Part shown: piece by piece, positions 26,233 through 35,250 of the stretch
How the letters are laid out: the number at the start of each line of letters is the position of its first letter
How positions within the stretch are numbered: the stretch's first letter is position 1
From: Paracidovorax citrulli
Lineage (GTDB): Bacteria; Pseudomonadota; Gammaproteobacteria; Burkholderiales; Burkholderiaceae_C
NCBI RefSeq assembly: GCF_900100305.1
Contig: NZ_FNEY01000009.1
Span: 84,387-148,386 of the forward strand
Direction of reading: 5' to 3'
DNA length: 64,000 nt
Notes under the pieces: generated by a model
The model's input: only the letters and a program-made list of their open reading frames with translations
What the model was told of the DNA's origin: nothing
The model's database searches: none
Program-made: the position numbers and the translations under genes

Positions 26233-26930
26233 ATTCGCAAGACATGTCCATCCTGCACCTGGTGCTCAATGCCAGCTGGGTGGTGCAACTCGTCATGGCG
26301 CTGCTGATCGGCGTGTCCATCGCCAGCTGGGCCGCCATCTTCCGCAAGCTGTTCGCGCTCAAGCGCGTCAGGTCGCTCAACGACGAGTTCGAGCGCGAGT
26401 TCTGGTCGGGCACCAGCCTGAACGACCTCTACGCCAGCGCCGCGCAGAACGCCAAGAACGCCGGCCCCATGGAGCGGATCTTCGCCAGCGGCATGCGCGA
26501 ATTCCACAAGCTGCGCGAGCGCCGCATCACCGACCCCGGCACCCTGCTCGACGGCGCCCGCCGCGCCATGCGCGCGAGCTTCCAGCGCGAGATGGACGTG
26601 GTGGAGTCGAGCCTGTCCTTCCTCGGATCGGTCGCCTCGGTGAGCCCCTACGTCGGCCTGTTCGGCACCGTGTGGGGCATCATGCACGCCTTCACCGGCT
26701 TCGCGGGCATGGAGCAGGTCACCCTCGCCACGGTGGCCCCCGGCATCGCCGAGGCCCTGGTGGCCACGGCCATCGGCCTGTTCGCCGCCATTCCCGCCGT
26801 GGTGGCCTACAACCGCTTCGCGCGCGACATCGACCGCGTGGCCATCCACCAGGAAACCTTCATCGAGGAATTCTCGAACATCCTGCAGCGCAACCTGGGC
26901 GCGGCCCCGGCCTCCGCCTCGGGCCACTGA
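26229..26930 (+). CDS. tolQ: Tol-Pal system proton channel subunit TolQ
   Basis: Inner-membrane protein of 233 residues (ExbB/TolQ family). TM1 is near 15-38; the conserved block SVSPYVGLFGTVWGIMHAF marks TM2 near 140, and APGIAEALVATAIGLFAAIPAV marks TM3 (both shown only by short pieces: VGLFGTVWGIM, AEALVATAIGL). TolQ with TolR converts proton flow into movement of TolA during constriction of the outer membrane. Translationally coupled to ybgC; tolR follows after 30 bases. Confidence 0.96.
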   Translation: MNSQDMSILHLVLNASWVVQLVMALLIGVSIASWAAIFRKLFALKRVRSLNDEFEREFWSGTSLNDLYASAAQNAKNAGPMERIFASGMREFHKLRERRITDPGTLLDGARRAMRASFQREMDVVESSLSFLGSVASVSPYVGLFGTVWGIMHAFTGFAGMEQVTLATVAPGIAEALVATAIGLFAAIPAVVAYNRFARDIDRVAIHQETFIEEFSNILQRNLGAAPASASGH

Positions 26931-26960
26931 CACCGCCACGCACGCGAGAAGGAGCCTCCC

Positions 26961-27386
26961 ATGCCCACCATGGCCTCGCGCGGCGGCAGCCGCCGCCGCT
27001 CGATGAACGAGATCAACATGGTCCCCTTCATCGACGTGATGCTGGTGCTGCTCATCATCTTCATGGTGACCGCGCCCATGCTCACCCCCAGCCGGATCGA
27101 CGTGCCCACCGTCGGCAAGGGCGCCAAGGCGCCCAAGGCCTTCGGCCAGGTCATCATCCACAAGGACGGCAGCCTGCAGCTCAAGACGGGCGACCTCGAA
27201 CGCCCCGTGACACTCAAGGAACTCGGCGCCACCGCCAAGGCCTGGCAGGCCACGCAGGAAGAAGGCACGCCGGTGCTGGTCACCGCCGACCGGAACGTGA
27301 CCTACGACTCCGTGGTCAAGGCCATGGACGCGCTGCAGCGCGCGGGCGTGCAGCGCGTGGGCCTCACCGTCAAGTCGGGCGGCTGA
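26961..27386 (+). CDS. tolR: Tol-Pal system protein TolR
   Basis: 141 residues, ExbD/TolR family. Single TM near 20-42, preceded by MNEINMVPFIDVML, whose aspartate is the expected proton-relay residue. A periplasmic domain of about 95 residues follows, with VLVTADRNVTYDSVV near 110. GAAGGAGC upstream of the ATG is a good ribosome site. Sits between tolQ and tolA, as usual. Confidence 0.96.
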   Translation: MPTMASRGGSRRRSMNEINMVPFIDVMLVLLIIFMVTAPMLTPSRIDVPTVGKGAKAPKAFGQVIIHKDGSLQLKTGDLERPVTLKELGATAKAWQATQEEGTPVLVTADRNVTYDSVVKAMDALQRAGVQRVGLTVKSGG

Positions 27387-27441
27387 CGCCCGGCACCTCC
27401 TCCGCCCCAGCCGCCGATCCCCGGAGCCGCTCCCGAACGCG

Positions 27442-28464
27442 ATGCACGCCCACAACGACCGAGACCAGTTCGCCCCCACGCGTCCGCCAGGACGCCTGCG
27501 CGCCATCGCGCTCGCCGTCCTGGTCCATGCCGCGCTCATCGGTGCCCTGACCTGGGGCGTGAACTGGAAGACCAGCGCCGACCAGCCCGCCATCGAGGCG
27601 GAAATATGGGACAGCGTGCCGCGGCAGGCCGCGCCGGCCGCGGTCGCCCCGCCGCCACCGCCCCAGCCGGCGCCGCAGCCCGCGCCCCCCGCCCCGCCAC
27701 CGCCCGCGCCGGCCCCGCCGCCGCCGCCGCCTCCGAAGGCCGCGCCCGATCCGCGCGAGGCCGACATCGCCATCGAACGCGAGAAAAAGCGCCTCGAGCA
27801 GGAGAAGAAGGAACGCCAGTTGCAGGCCGAACAGGACCGGCGCGAACGCGAGCGCAAGGAACAGGCCGAGCAGGAGAAGAAAGAGCGCCAGCAGAAGGAA
27901 AAGGCGCAGCGCGAGAAGGAACAGCAGCAACAGCGCGAAAAGGAGCAGCGCGAGAAGGAGCGCCGCGAGCAGCAGGAGAAGCTGGAAAAGCAGCAGGCCG
28001 AGAAGGAACGGCAGGAACAGCTGCAGAAGAAGCAGGCGGAAGACAAGCGCAAGGCGGAAGAAAAACGCAAGGCCGAAGCCGCGGAAGCGAAGCGCCTGGA
28101 AGCGCTGCGCCAGGAGAACCTGCGCCGCATGCAGGGCCTGGCGGGTGCCACCGGCGGCGAAACCGCCACCGGCAATGCCCAGCGCAGCTCCGGCCCGTCG
28201 GGCAGCTACGGCGGCAAGGTCGCGGCCAAGGTGCGGCCGAACATCGTCTATCCGGACGCCATCTCCGACAACCTGCGCACCGAAGTGGAAGTGCGAGCCT
28301 CGCCCGACGGCACCATCGTGGGCATCCGCGTCACCAAGTCCAGCGGCAACAAGTCCTGGGACGACGCCGTGGTGCGCGCGCTCGAGAAAACCGACACCCT
28401 GCCGCGCGACGTGGACGGCCGCGTGCCCTCGTCGCTGGTCATCGGCTTCCGCCCCAAGGACTGA
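27442..28464 (+). CDS. tolA: Tol-Pal system protein TolA
   Basis: 340 residues bridging inner and outer membrane. N-terminal TM near 16-38; a Pro/Ala-rich segment near 68-105; a long Lys/Glu/Gln-rich helical rod from about 108 to 235; and a C-terminal TonB/TolA-like globular domain from about 250, including VRPNIVYPD, VRASPDGTIVGIRV and SWDDAVVRALEK. Strong low-complexity codon repetition in the rod is expected. It is the last gene before a clear bidirectional terminator; tolB and pal do not follow. Confidence 0.94.
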   Translation: MHAHNDRDQFAPTRPPGRLRAIALAVLVHAALIGALTWGVNWKTSADQPAIEAEIWDSVPRQAAPAAVAPPPPPQPAPQPAPPAPPPPAPAPPPPPPPKAAPDPREADIAIEREKKRLEQEKKERQLQAEQDRRERERKEQAEQEKKERQQKEKAQREKEQQQQREKEQREKERREQQEKLEKQQAEKERQEQLQKKQAEDKRKAEEKRKAEAAEAKRLEALRQENLRRMQGLAGATGGETATGNAQRSSGPSGSYGGKVAAKVRPNIVYPDAISDNLRTEVEVRASPDGTIVGIRVTKSSGNKSWDDAVVRALEKTDTLPRDVDGRVPSSLVIGFRPKD

Positions 28465-28518
28465 TCCGCGGCAGCCGGCGCCGCATCCTGGGCGGCCCGC
28501 GTGGCAGGGACACCATCC

Positions 28519-28555
28519 AAAGAACAAAGCCCGCAGGACGCGGGCTTTGTTCTTT
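28519..28555. terminator. Bidirectional Rho-independent terminator
   Basis: Perfect 16-bp stem AAAGAACAAAGCCCGC / GCGGGCTTTGTTCTTT with loop AGGAC. A-rich and T-rich ends give a U-tract in both directions, so it can end both tolA and the convergent MFS gene. Confidence 0.92.
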
Positions 28556-28614
28556 CGCGCTTCTCCTCGCGCTGCAGGCGCGCCCTGCGGCGCGCCGTCC
28601 TCGTCATTCCCCGG

Positions 28615-29949
28615 TCATTCGCGGCGCTCGATCAGGCGGTTGATCCGCAGCGCCAGCAGCGTGCAGACCACGCCGGACAGCAGGTACACGCTCACAGCGA
28701 TCAGCCCGAACTTGGCCGACAGGCCCAGGGCGACCAGCGGCGCGAACGCGGCGCCGACCAGCCAGGCGAGATCGGCCGACAGCGCGGCCCCCGTGTAGCG
28801 GAAGCGCGGCGAGAAATTGGCCGTCACCGTGCCGGAAGCCTGACCGTACGACAGGCCCAGCAGCACGAAGCCCACCAGGATGAAGATGTTGTTGCCTACC
28901 GTGCCGCTGCTGAGCAGCCACGGCGTGACCAGGCTGAACACCCCGATCAGGCAGGCCATGGCGCCCAGCGTGTTGCGGCGGCCCACCCGGTCGGCCAGGC
29001 GGCCGGAGATGGCGATGGCGACGGCCGCGCAGAAGGCACCGGCGATCTGCACGCCCAGCACGTGGGTGATCGACTGCTCGGAATACATCGAGATCCACGA
29101 CAGCGGGAACACCGTGACCACGTGGAAGAGCGCGAAGCTCGCCAGCGCGGCGAAGGCGCCCAGCACCACGTTGCGGCCTTCGCTGCGCATGAGTTCCAGC
29201 GCACCCACGGGCTCCAGCTCGCGCTGCTGCATCATCTCGGTATAGGACTGGCCGACGATCAGGCGCAGGCGGGCGAAAAGCGCCACCACGTTGATCGCGA
29301 AGGCGACGAAGAACGGAAAGCGCCAGCCCCAGTCGAGGAACTCCTGCACCGACAGGTTGGAGTAGAGATAGGCGAACAGGCTGGCCGCGAGCGCGAAGCC
29401 GACCGGCGCGCCCAGTTGCCCGATCATGGCGTACCAGCCACGCCGCTCCGGCGGGGCGGACATGGCCAGCAGCGAGGGAAGGCCGTCCCAGGTACCGCCC
29501 AGCGCCACCCCCTGGCCCAGGCGCAGCACGACCAGGGCGATGATGGCGATGTGGCCCACGCTGTTGTAGCTCGGCAGGAACGCCATGCCCGCCGTGGAGG
29601 CGCCCAGCAGGAACAGGGCGAGCGTCAGCTTGGTGCCGCGCCCCCAGCGCCGCTGCACCGCCATCGAGATGGCGGTCCCCACGGGACGGGCGACGAAGGC
29701 GAGCGCGAAGATCGCGAAGGCCATCAGCGTGCCGTCCAGGCGCGTCATGAAGGGAAAGACGAACGACGGGAACACCAGCACGCAGGCGATGCCGAAGACG
29801 AAGAAGTCGAAATACTCGGACGAACGCCCGATGATCACGCCGACCGCGATCTCGCTGGGCGTGGCTTCTTCATGGGTGTCCGCATGGGACAGGGATTCCT
29901 CGTGATGGAAACTCCCGGAGGGATAGGCGGAAGCAGCAAGCCCACTCAT
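28615..29949 (-). CDS. MFS transporter, metabolite:H+ symporter (MHS) family
   Basis: Twelve-helix transporter of 444 residues. MHS-type features are the GRSSEYFDFFVFG start of TM1, FVARPVGTAI, LRLGQGVALGGTWDG and GRLADRVGRRNTL in the middle loop. Family members import dicarboxylates, alpha-ketoglutarate, citrate, shikimate or osmolytes; the substrate here is not determined. It is convergent with tolA and divergent from cyoA, with about 280 bases of regulatory sequence between. Confidence 0.88.
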   Translation of the reverse strand: MSGLAASAYPSGSFHHEESLSHADTHEEATPSEIAVGVIIGRSSEYFDFFVFGIACVLVFPSFVFPFMTRLDGTLMAFAIFALAFVARPVGTAISMAVQRRWGRGTKLTLALFLLGASTAGMAFLPSYNSVGHIAIIALVVLRLGQGVALGGTWDGLPSLLAMSAPPERRGWYAMIGQLGAPVGFALAASLFAYLYSNLSVQEFLDWGWRFPFFVAFAINVVALFARLRLIVGQSYTEMMQQRELEPVGALELMRSEGRNVVLGAFAALASFALFHVVTVFPLSWISMYSEQSITHVLGVQIAGAFCAAVAIAISGRLADRVGRRNTLGAMACLIGVFSLVTPWLLSSGTVGNNIFILVGFVLLGLSYGQASGTVTANFSPRFRYTGAALSADLAWLVGAAFAPLVALGLSAKFGLIAVSVYLLSGVVCTLLALRINRLIERRE

Positions 29950-30228
29950 ATGAACGCTCCTCGATTCATGCTGAACACGGCTTCCGTTCTACACCCCGTC
30001 CGTGGCCCCCACAAGGCGCCTTTTCCCTTAGGAGGGGTCGGACAAACCCTTACACATGCCATGGTTTTGCGCTCATCGGCCTGCGGGCCGCGCCAGGCCG
30101 CGCTGGAGGGGCGTGCCTTGACCTTGGACAAAATGTCCAATCGACACAGCCTTCCAAAGTATTACATTTGCCCGGTCCTGTAATCCGCGTTTGCCCTAAA
30201 CGCGCTTTTCGTTACGCCCTCCCAAAGC
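29950..30228. promoter_or_regulatory. Regulatory region upstream of the cyo operon, with three inverted repeats
   Basis: No gene visible. Three dyads cluster just before cyoA: TTGGACA-aaa-TGTCCAA (30124-30140), ATTACA-N12-TGTAAT (30161-30184) and CGCGTTT-gccct-AAACGCG (30186-30204). The last is 25 bases before the cyoA ATG. They are candidates for binding of oxygen- or redox-responsive regulators or for an mRNA hairpin; no FNR box (TTGAT-N4-ATCAA) was found. Confidence 0.5.
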
Positions 30229-31278
30229 ATGCTGAAAACCATGAAACTCCGCGGGCCCGCGTGGCTCGGCGCGGCCGCACTGGCTGCCAGCCTCGCCGGC
30301 TGCAGCAAGGCCGTCGTCCTCAACCCGGCGGGTGACATCGCCGCGCAGCAAGGCCAGCTGGTGGTGACCGCCACGCTGCTGATGCTGATCATCATCGTCC
30401 CGGTGATCCTGCTCACCTTCCTCTTCGCCTGGAAATACCGCCAGTCGAACACCGAGGCCGAGTACGACCCCGACTGGCACCACTCCACCACGCTGGAACT
30501 GGTGATCTGGACCGTTCCCCTGATGATCATCATCGCCCTGGGGGCGCTGACCTGGATCAGCACCCACAAGCTCGACCCGTACCGCCCGCTGGACCGCATC
30601 GATGCCGCCCGCGCGCTGCCGGCCAGCGTCAAGCCGCTGGAGATCCAGGTGGTGGCCATGGACTGGAAGTGGGCCTTCTTCTACCCCGAGCAAGGCATCG
30701 CCACGGTGAACGAAGTGGCCGCTCCCGTGGACCGCCCCATCCTCTTCAAGCTGACGTCCACCTCGACGATGAACGCGTTCTACGTGCCCGACCTCGCCGG
30801 CATGATCTACGCCATGCCCGGCATGCAGACCGAGCTGAACGCCATCATCAACAAGGCCGGCGTCTTCCACGGCTTCTCGTCGCACTACAGCGGCCCGGGC
30901 TTCTCCGGCATGACGTTCAAGTTCCACGGCCTGAGCGACGGCGACTTCGACAAGTGGGTCGCCGACGCCAAAGGTTCCGGCAAGGCGCTGGACGCCAAGA
31001 CCTATCTCGCCCTCGCCAAGCCCAGCGAGCGCAACCCCGTGGAGCGCTTCGCATCCGTCGAAGCCGGCCTCTACGAGAAGGTGCTCAACCGCTGCGTCGA
31101 GGACGGCAAGATGTGCATGCACCACATGATGGCCATCGATGCCAACGGCGGTGAGGCCTACCTCAAGGCCGTCGGCCTGAACCTGCCCCAGGACGTGTGC
31201 ACGGCCGAGAATTCCGCGCGCGTGATCGCCTCCCTGGAAACGACGCGCGAGACCGCGTCCGCCACCACCCCGCAATGA
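30229..31278 (+). CDS. cyoA: Cytochrome bo3-type ubiquinol oxidase subunit II
   Basis: 349 residues. A lipoprotein signal ends in SLAGC (C25); two TM helices follow near 43-67 and 86-108, then the cupredoxin domain. The domain lacks the CuA ligands of cytochrome c oxidases, and the loop [14 protein letters not shown] is the form found in quinol oxidases, so electrons come from ubiquinol. First gene of cyoABCD. The very end carries an Ala/Thr-rich tail. Confidence 0.95.
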   Translation: MLKTMKLRGPAWLGAAALAASLAGCSKAVVLNPAGDIAAQQGQLVVTATLLMLIIIVPVILLTFLFAWKYRQSNTEAEYDPDWHHSTTLELVIWTVPLMIIIALGALTWISTHKLDPYRPLDRIDAARALPASVKPLEIQVVAMDWKWAFFYPEQGIATVNEVAAPVDRPILFKLTSTSTMNAFYVPDLAGMIYAMPGMQTELNAIINKAGVFHGFSSHYSGPGFSGMTFKFHGLSDGDFDKWVADAKGSGKALDAKTYLALAKPSERNPVERFASVEAGLYEKVLNRCVEDGKMCMHHMMAIDANGGEAYLKAVGLNLPQDVCTAENSARVIASLETTRETASATTPQ

Positions 31279-31334
31279 CCCTGCAGGGCCGGCGCCGCGC
31301 GAGCGGAGCCGGCCCCCACCAGAAGAAACCCGAT

Positions 31335-33338
31335 ATGTCCTCCGAACAAATTACCGCGTCCCACTGGGCCCTGGGACGGCTCACCTGGGACTCCGTGCCG
31401 ATGGCGCACGAACCCATCGTGCTGTGGACCTTCATCGCCGTGATGCTGGGCGGCATCGCCGTGCTGGCCGCGGTCACGCGCTTCCGCCTCTGGGGCCCGC
31501 TGTGGCGTGACTGGGTCTGCAGCATCGACCACAAGAAGATCGGGATCATGTACATGATCCTCGGCCTGGTGATGCTGCTGCGCGGCTTCGCCGACGCTGT
31601 GATGATGCGCCTGCAGCAGGCCGTCGCCTTCGGCGACAACATGGGCTACCTGCCGCCGCACCACTACGACCAGATCTTCACCGCCCACGGCGTGATCATG
31701 ATCTTCTTCGTGGCGATGCCGCTGGTCACCGGCCTCATGAACTACGTCGTACCGCTGCAGATCGGCGCGCGCGACGTGGCGTTCCCGTTCCTGAACAACT
31801 TCAGCTTCTGGATGACCACGGCCGGCGCCATCCTGGTGATGATCTCGCTGTTCCTCGGCGAGTTCTCCACCTCCGGCTGGCTGGCCCTCTCCAACCTGGG
31901 CGCGCAGAACCCGGGAACGGGGCTGGACTACTACATATGGGCGCTGCAGGTCGCGGGGGTCGGCACCACGCTCTCGGGCATCAACCTGATCGTCACGATC
32001 ATCAAGATGCGCGCACCCGGCATGAACCTGATGAAGATGCCCATCTTCACCTGGACGTCCCTGTGCACCAACGCCCTGATCGTGGCCTCCTTCCCGGTGC
32101 TGACGGCCGCCCTGGTGCTGATGTCGCTGGACCGCTACGTCGGCACGAACTTCTTCACGAACGACTTCGGCGGCAACCCGATGCTGTACGTGAACCTGAT
32201 CTGGATCTGGGGCCACCCCGAGGTGTACATCCTGATCCTGCCCGCCTTCGGCATCTTCTCCGAGGTGGTCGCCACGTTCTGCCGCAAGCGCCTGTTCGGC
32301 TACACCTCCATGGTCTACGCCACGGTGGTGATCACCATCCTGTCGTACCTGGTCTGGCTGCACCACTTCTTCACGATGGGCTCCGGCGCCAGCGTGAACA
32401 CGTTCTTCGGCATCACGACGATGATCATCTCGATCCCGACGGGCGCGAAGATCTTCAACTGGCTGTTCACCATGTACAAGGGCCGCATCCGCTTCGAGCT
32501 GCCCATGATGTGGACCGTGGCGTTCATGGCCACCTTCGCCATCGGCGGCATGACCGGCGTGCTGCTGGCCGTGCCCCCGGCCGACTTCGTGCTGCACAAC
32601 AGCCTGTTCCTGATCGCCCACTTCCACAACGTGATCATCGGCGGCGTGCTGTTCGGCCTGTTCGCCGGCATCAACTACTGGTTCCCCAAGGCCTTCGGCT
32701 ACAAGCTGGACCGCACCTGGGGCGTGCGCTCCTTCTGGCTGTGGGTGGTGGGCTTCTGGGTGGCGTTCGCTCCCCTGTACGTCCTGGGCCTGCTGGGCGT
32801 GACGCGCCGCGTCAACCACTTCGAGGACCCGTCCCTGCAGATCTGGTTCGTGATCGCCGCCATCGGCGCGGGCCTCATCGCCCTGGGCATCGCCTGCTTC
32901 CTGATCCAGCTCGCGGTGAGCTACCTCAAGCGCGACCAGCTGCGCGACTTCACGGGCGACCCGTGGGATGCGCGCACGCTGGAGTGGGCCACTTCCTCGC
33001 CCCCGCCCCAGTACAACTTCGCGTTCACGCCCCGCGTGCACGAGATCGACGCCTGGTGGGACATGAAGAAGCACGGCTACAAGCGTCCCCTGGCCGGCTT
33101 CCAGCCGATCCACATGCCGGCCAACACCGGCGCGGGTGCAGTGATCTCCGGACTCTCGCTGGTGCTCGGCTTCGCCCTGATCTGGCACATGTGGCTGCTC
33201 GCGGGCGTGTCGTTCGCCGGCATCGTGCTGGCCGCGATCATCCACACGTTCAACTACAAGCGCGACTTCTACATCCCCGCCGATGAAGTCGGCACGACCG
33301 AAGAAGCCCGCACTCTCCAACTCGCCCGCCATGTCTGA
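31335..33338 (+). CDS. cyoB: Cytochrome bo3-type ubiquinol oxidase subunit I
   Basis: Catalytic heme-copper subunit of 667 residues, the size of E. coli CyoB. Ligands are all visible: low-spin heme histidine in FTAHGVIM, CuB/Tyr site in [12 protein letters not shown], CuB pair in WLHHFFTMG, and heme histidines in [12 protein letters not shown]. About 15 membrane segments. Reduces oxygen to water and pumps protons. Its last 8 bases overlap the start of cyoC. Confidence 0.97.
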   Translation: MSSEQITASHWALGRLTWDSVPMAHEPIVLWTFIAVMLGGIAVLAAVTRFRLWGPLWRDWVCSIDHKKIGIMYMILGLVMLLRGFADAVMMRLQQAVAFGDNMGYLPPHHYDQIFTAHGVIMIFFVAMPLVTGLMNYVVPLQIGARDVAFPFLNNFSFWMTTAGAILVMISLFLGEFSTSGWLALSNLGAQNPGTGLDYYIWALQVAGVGTTLSGINLIVTIIKMRAPGMNLMKMPIFTWTSLCTNALIVASFPVLTAALVLMSLDRYVGTNFFTNDFGGNPMLYVNLIWIWGHPEVYILILPAFGIFSEVVATFCRKRLFGYTSMVYATVVITILSYLVWLHHFFTMGSGASVNTFFGITTMIISIPTGAKIFNWLFTMYKGRIRFELPMMWTVAFMATFAIGGMTGVLLAVPPADFVLHNSLFLIAHFHNVIIGGVLFGLFAGINYWFPKAFGYKLDRTWGVRSFWLWVVGFWVAFAPLYVLGLLGVTRRVNHFEDPSLQIWFVIAAIGAGLIALGIACFLIQLAVSYLKRDQLRDFTGDPWDARTLEWATSSPPPQYNFAFTPRVHEIDAWWDMKKHGYKRPLAGFQPIHMPANTGAGAVISGLSLVLGFALIWHMWLLAGVSFAGIVLAAIIHTFNYKRDFYIPADEVGTTEEARTLQLARHV

Positions 33339-33963
33339 TATCCGATACCAAGCCGGCGCCGCAGGCGCCCTGGCTTCCCGCGACTACCACCTCGCGGAGG
33401 AGCCCCATCCAGAGAACGGCACCGCCCTGGGCTTCTGGCTCTACCTGATGAGCGACTGCCTCATCTTCGCCGCGCTGTTCGCCACCTACGGCGTGCTGGG
33501 CCGCAGCTACGCCGCCGGCCCGACCGGCGCGCAGCTCTTCGATCTCACGCTGGTGGCCATCAACACGGCCTTCCTGCTGCTGTCGTCCATCACCTTCGGC
33601 TTCGCCATGCTGCAGAAGCAGAAGGGCAACGTGCGCGGCACGCTGGGCTGGCTGGCGATCACGGGCCTGTTCGGCCTGTGCTTCCTGGGCCTGGAGCTCT
33701 ACGAGTTCCACCACCTGATCCATCAGGGCGCGGGCCCGCAGCGCAGCGCCTTCCTGTCGGCCTTCTTCACGCTGGTGGGCACCCACGGGCTGCACGTCAC
33801 CTTCGGCCTGATCTGGCTGGTGGTGCTGATGATCCAGATCGGAAAGCATGGCCTGATCCACGAGAACAAGCGCCGCCTGATGTGCCTGTCGATGTTCTGG
33901 CACTTCCTGGACGTGGTCTGGATCGGCGTCTTCACCTTTGTGTACCTGATGGGGGTGCTGTAA
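33331..33963 (+). CDS. cyoC: Cytochrome bo3-type ubiquinol oxidase subunit III
   Basis: 210 residues with five predicted membrane helices. Conserved pieces: [33 protein letters not shown] and [14 protein letters not shown]. The start ATG 33331 overlaps the cyoB stop region; an upstream ATG at 33283 is in frame but lies inside cyoB and adds a non-conserved leader. Needed for assembly/stability of the oxidase. Confidence 0.95.
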   Translation: MSDIRYQAGAAGALASRDYHLAEEPHPENGTALGFWLYLMSDCLIFAALFATYGVLGRSYAAGPTGAQLFDLTLVAINTAFLLLSSITFGFAMLQKQKGNVRGTLGWLAITGLFGLCFLGLELYEFHHLIHQGAGPQRSAFLSAFFTLVGTHGLHVTFGLIWLVVLMIQIGKHGLIHENKRRLMCLSMFWHFLDVVWIGVFTFVYLMGVL

Positions 33964-33965
33964 AC

Positions 33966-34394
33966 ATGAGCGCACAGAATTCGCACGCACACGCACACGC
34001 CCACGCAGGGCATGACGACCACCACCACGACGACGGCCCGCACAGCACCTTCTCGGGCTACATGGTCGGCTTCGTGCTGTCGGTCATCCTCACGGCGATC
34101 CCGTTCTGGCTCGTCATGGCCAAGGTGATCTCCGACCGCAACACGGCCGTGCTGGTGCTCGGCGCCTTCGCCGTGGTGCAGATCCTGGTCCACATGGTCT
34201 GCTTCCTGCACATGAACGGCAAGGTGGAAGGCGGCTGGACCATGCTGTCCACCATCTTCACCGTGGTGTTCGTGGCCATCGCCATCGCCGGCACGCTGTG
34301 GGTGATGTTCCACATGAACACGAACATGATGCCGGAGCACACCATGCCCGCGTCCACGGCGCCCCTGCCCCCGCCGGTGAACAACGCGCCCTGA
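33966..34394 (+). CDS. cyoD: Cytochrome bo3-type ubiquinol oxidase subunit IV
   Basis: 142 residues; three TM helices (about 32-52, 58-78, 90-112) with the VQILVHMVCFLHM motif of CyoD. An unusual N-terminal tail is rich in histidine (alternating His-Ala, then HDDHHHDD), which may bind metal or only be low complexity. Starts 2 bases after cyoC. cyoE (heme O synthase) does not follow here. Confidence 0.93.
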   Translation: MSAQNSHAHAHAHAGHDDHHHDDGPHSTFSGYMVGFVLSVILTAIPFWLVMAKVISDRNTAVLVLGAFAVVQILVHMVCFLHMNGKVEGGWTMLSTIFTVVFVAIAIAGTLWVMFHMNTNMMPEHTMPASTAPLPPPVNNAP

Positions 34395-34401
34395 CGACGC
34401 G

Positions 34402-35250
34402 GTGGCGCAAGGCAATCTGGAGGCCGGCCCGCGCCGGCGCTCCCCCTTCCTGAAGGCGATGCTCATCCTGGTGGGCATCGCCTTGTTTTTGGGTTTCCTG
34501 GCCCTGGGCACCTGGCAGGTGCAGCGACGGGCCTGGAAGCTGGCGCTGATCGAGCGCGTGGACCAGCGCGTGCATGCCGCGCCCGTGCCCGTGCCGCCGC
34601 CCGCACGATGGCCGCAGGTGGACGCCGCCGGCTACGAATACCTGCCCGTCGCGGCCACGGGCCGCTGGCTCTCCGACCGGACCGTGCTCGCGCAGGCCAC
34701 CACCGAACTGGGCTCGGGCTTCTGGGTGATGACGCCGCTGCAGCAGGCCGACGGCACGCAGGTGCTGGTCAACCGCGGCTTCGTGCCGCAGGACCAGCGC
34801 GCGCGCTGGCTGCCGGGCGGCGATGCGCTGGCCGCCGCGGACGCGGGCGGCGCACAGTCCTCCGTGCAGGGCCTGCTGCGCATGAGCGAGCCGGGCGGCA
34901 GCCTGCTGCGCGCCAACGATCCGGCCCGGCAGCGCTGGTACTCGCGCGATGTCGCGGCCATCGCCGCGGACCGGCAATTGCCGCGCGCCGCGCCATTCTT
35001 CATCGATGCCGGCCTGCCCGCGCAGCGGCCGCCGCAGGCGATCGCGGAAGGCGCGGCCGCCAGCGCCGGCCCCTGGCCCCGTGCCGGCATGACCGTGATC
35101 CGCTTCCCCAACAGCCACCTCGTGTATGCGCTCACGTGGTACGGGCTGGCGCTGATGGTTGTCGGCGCGGGCTGGTATGTGGCACGCTACGAGTTTCGTT
35201 CGCGCGCAGCCGACCGTGCCCTCCACCCCTCCGACCGCCCCACTCCCTGA
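34402..35250 (+). CDS. SURF1-family oxidase assembly protein
   Basis: 282 residues with TM helices near 18-38 and 240-262 enclosing a periplasmic domain, the standard SURF1 topology. FLALGTWQVQRRAWKL after TM1, the ATGRWLSDRTVL block and NRGFVPQDQRARW are family-specific. SURF1 helps insert heme into terminal oxidases. Placement 7 bases after cyoD implies a quinol-oxidase-dedicated copy, as described for Paracoccus Surf1q. Start GTG 34402 is chosen because the TM requires it; a later ATG (34459) would cut into the helix. Confidence 0.88.
   Translation: MAQGNLEAGPRRRSPFLKAMLILVGIALFLGFLALGTWQVQRRAWKLALIERVDQRVHAAPVPVPPPARWPQVDAAGYEYLPVAATGRWLSDRTVLAQATTELGSGFWVMTPLQQADGTQVLVNRGFVPQDQRARWLPGGDALAAADAGGAQSSVQGLLRMSEPGGSLLRANDPARQRWYSRDVAAIAADRQLPRAAPFFIDAGLPAQRPPQAIAEGAAASAGPWPRAGMTVIRFPNSHLVYALTWYGLALMVVGAGWYVARYEFRSRAADRALHPSDRPTP

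Noticed and set aside
30229..31278. Subunit II read as a cytochrome c oxidase (CoxB)
   Set aside because: CuA ligands are absent and the lipobox and SGPGFSGM loop match quinol oxidases.
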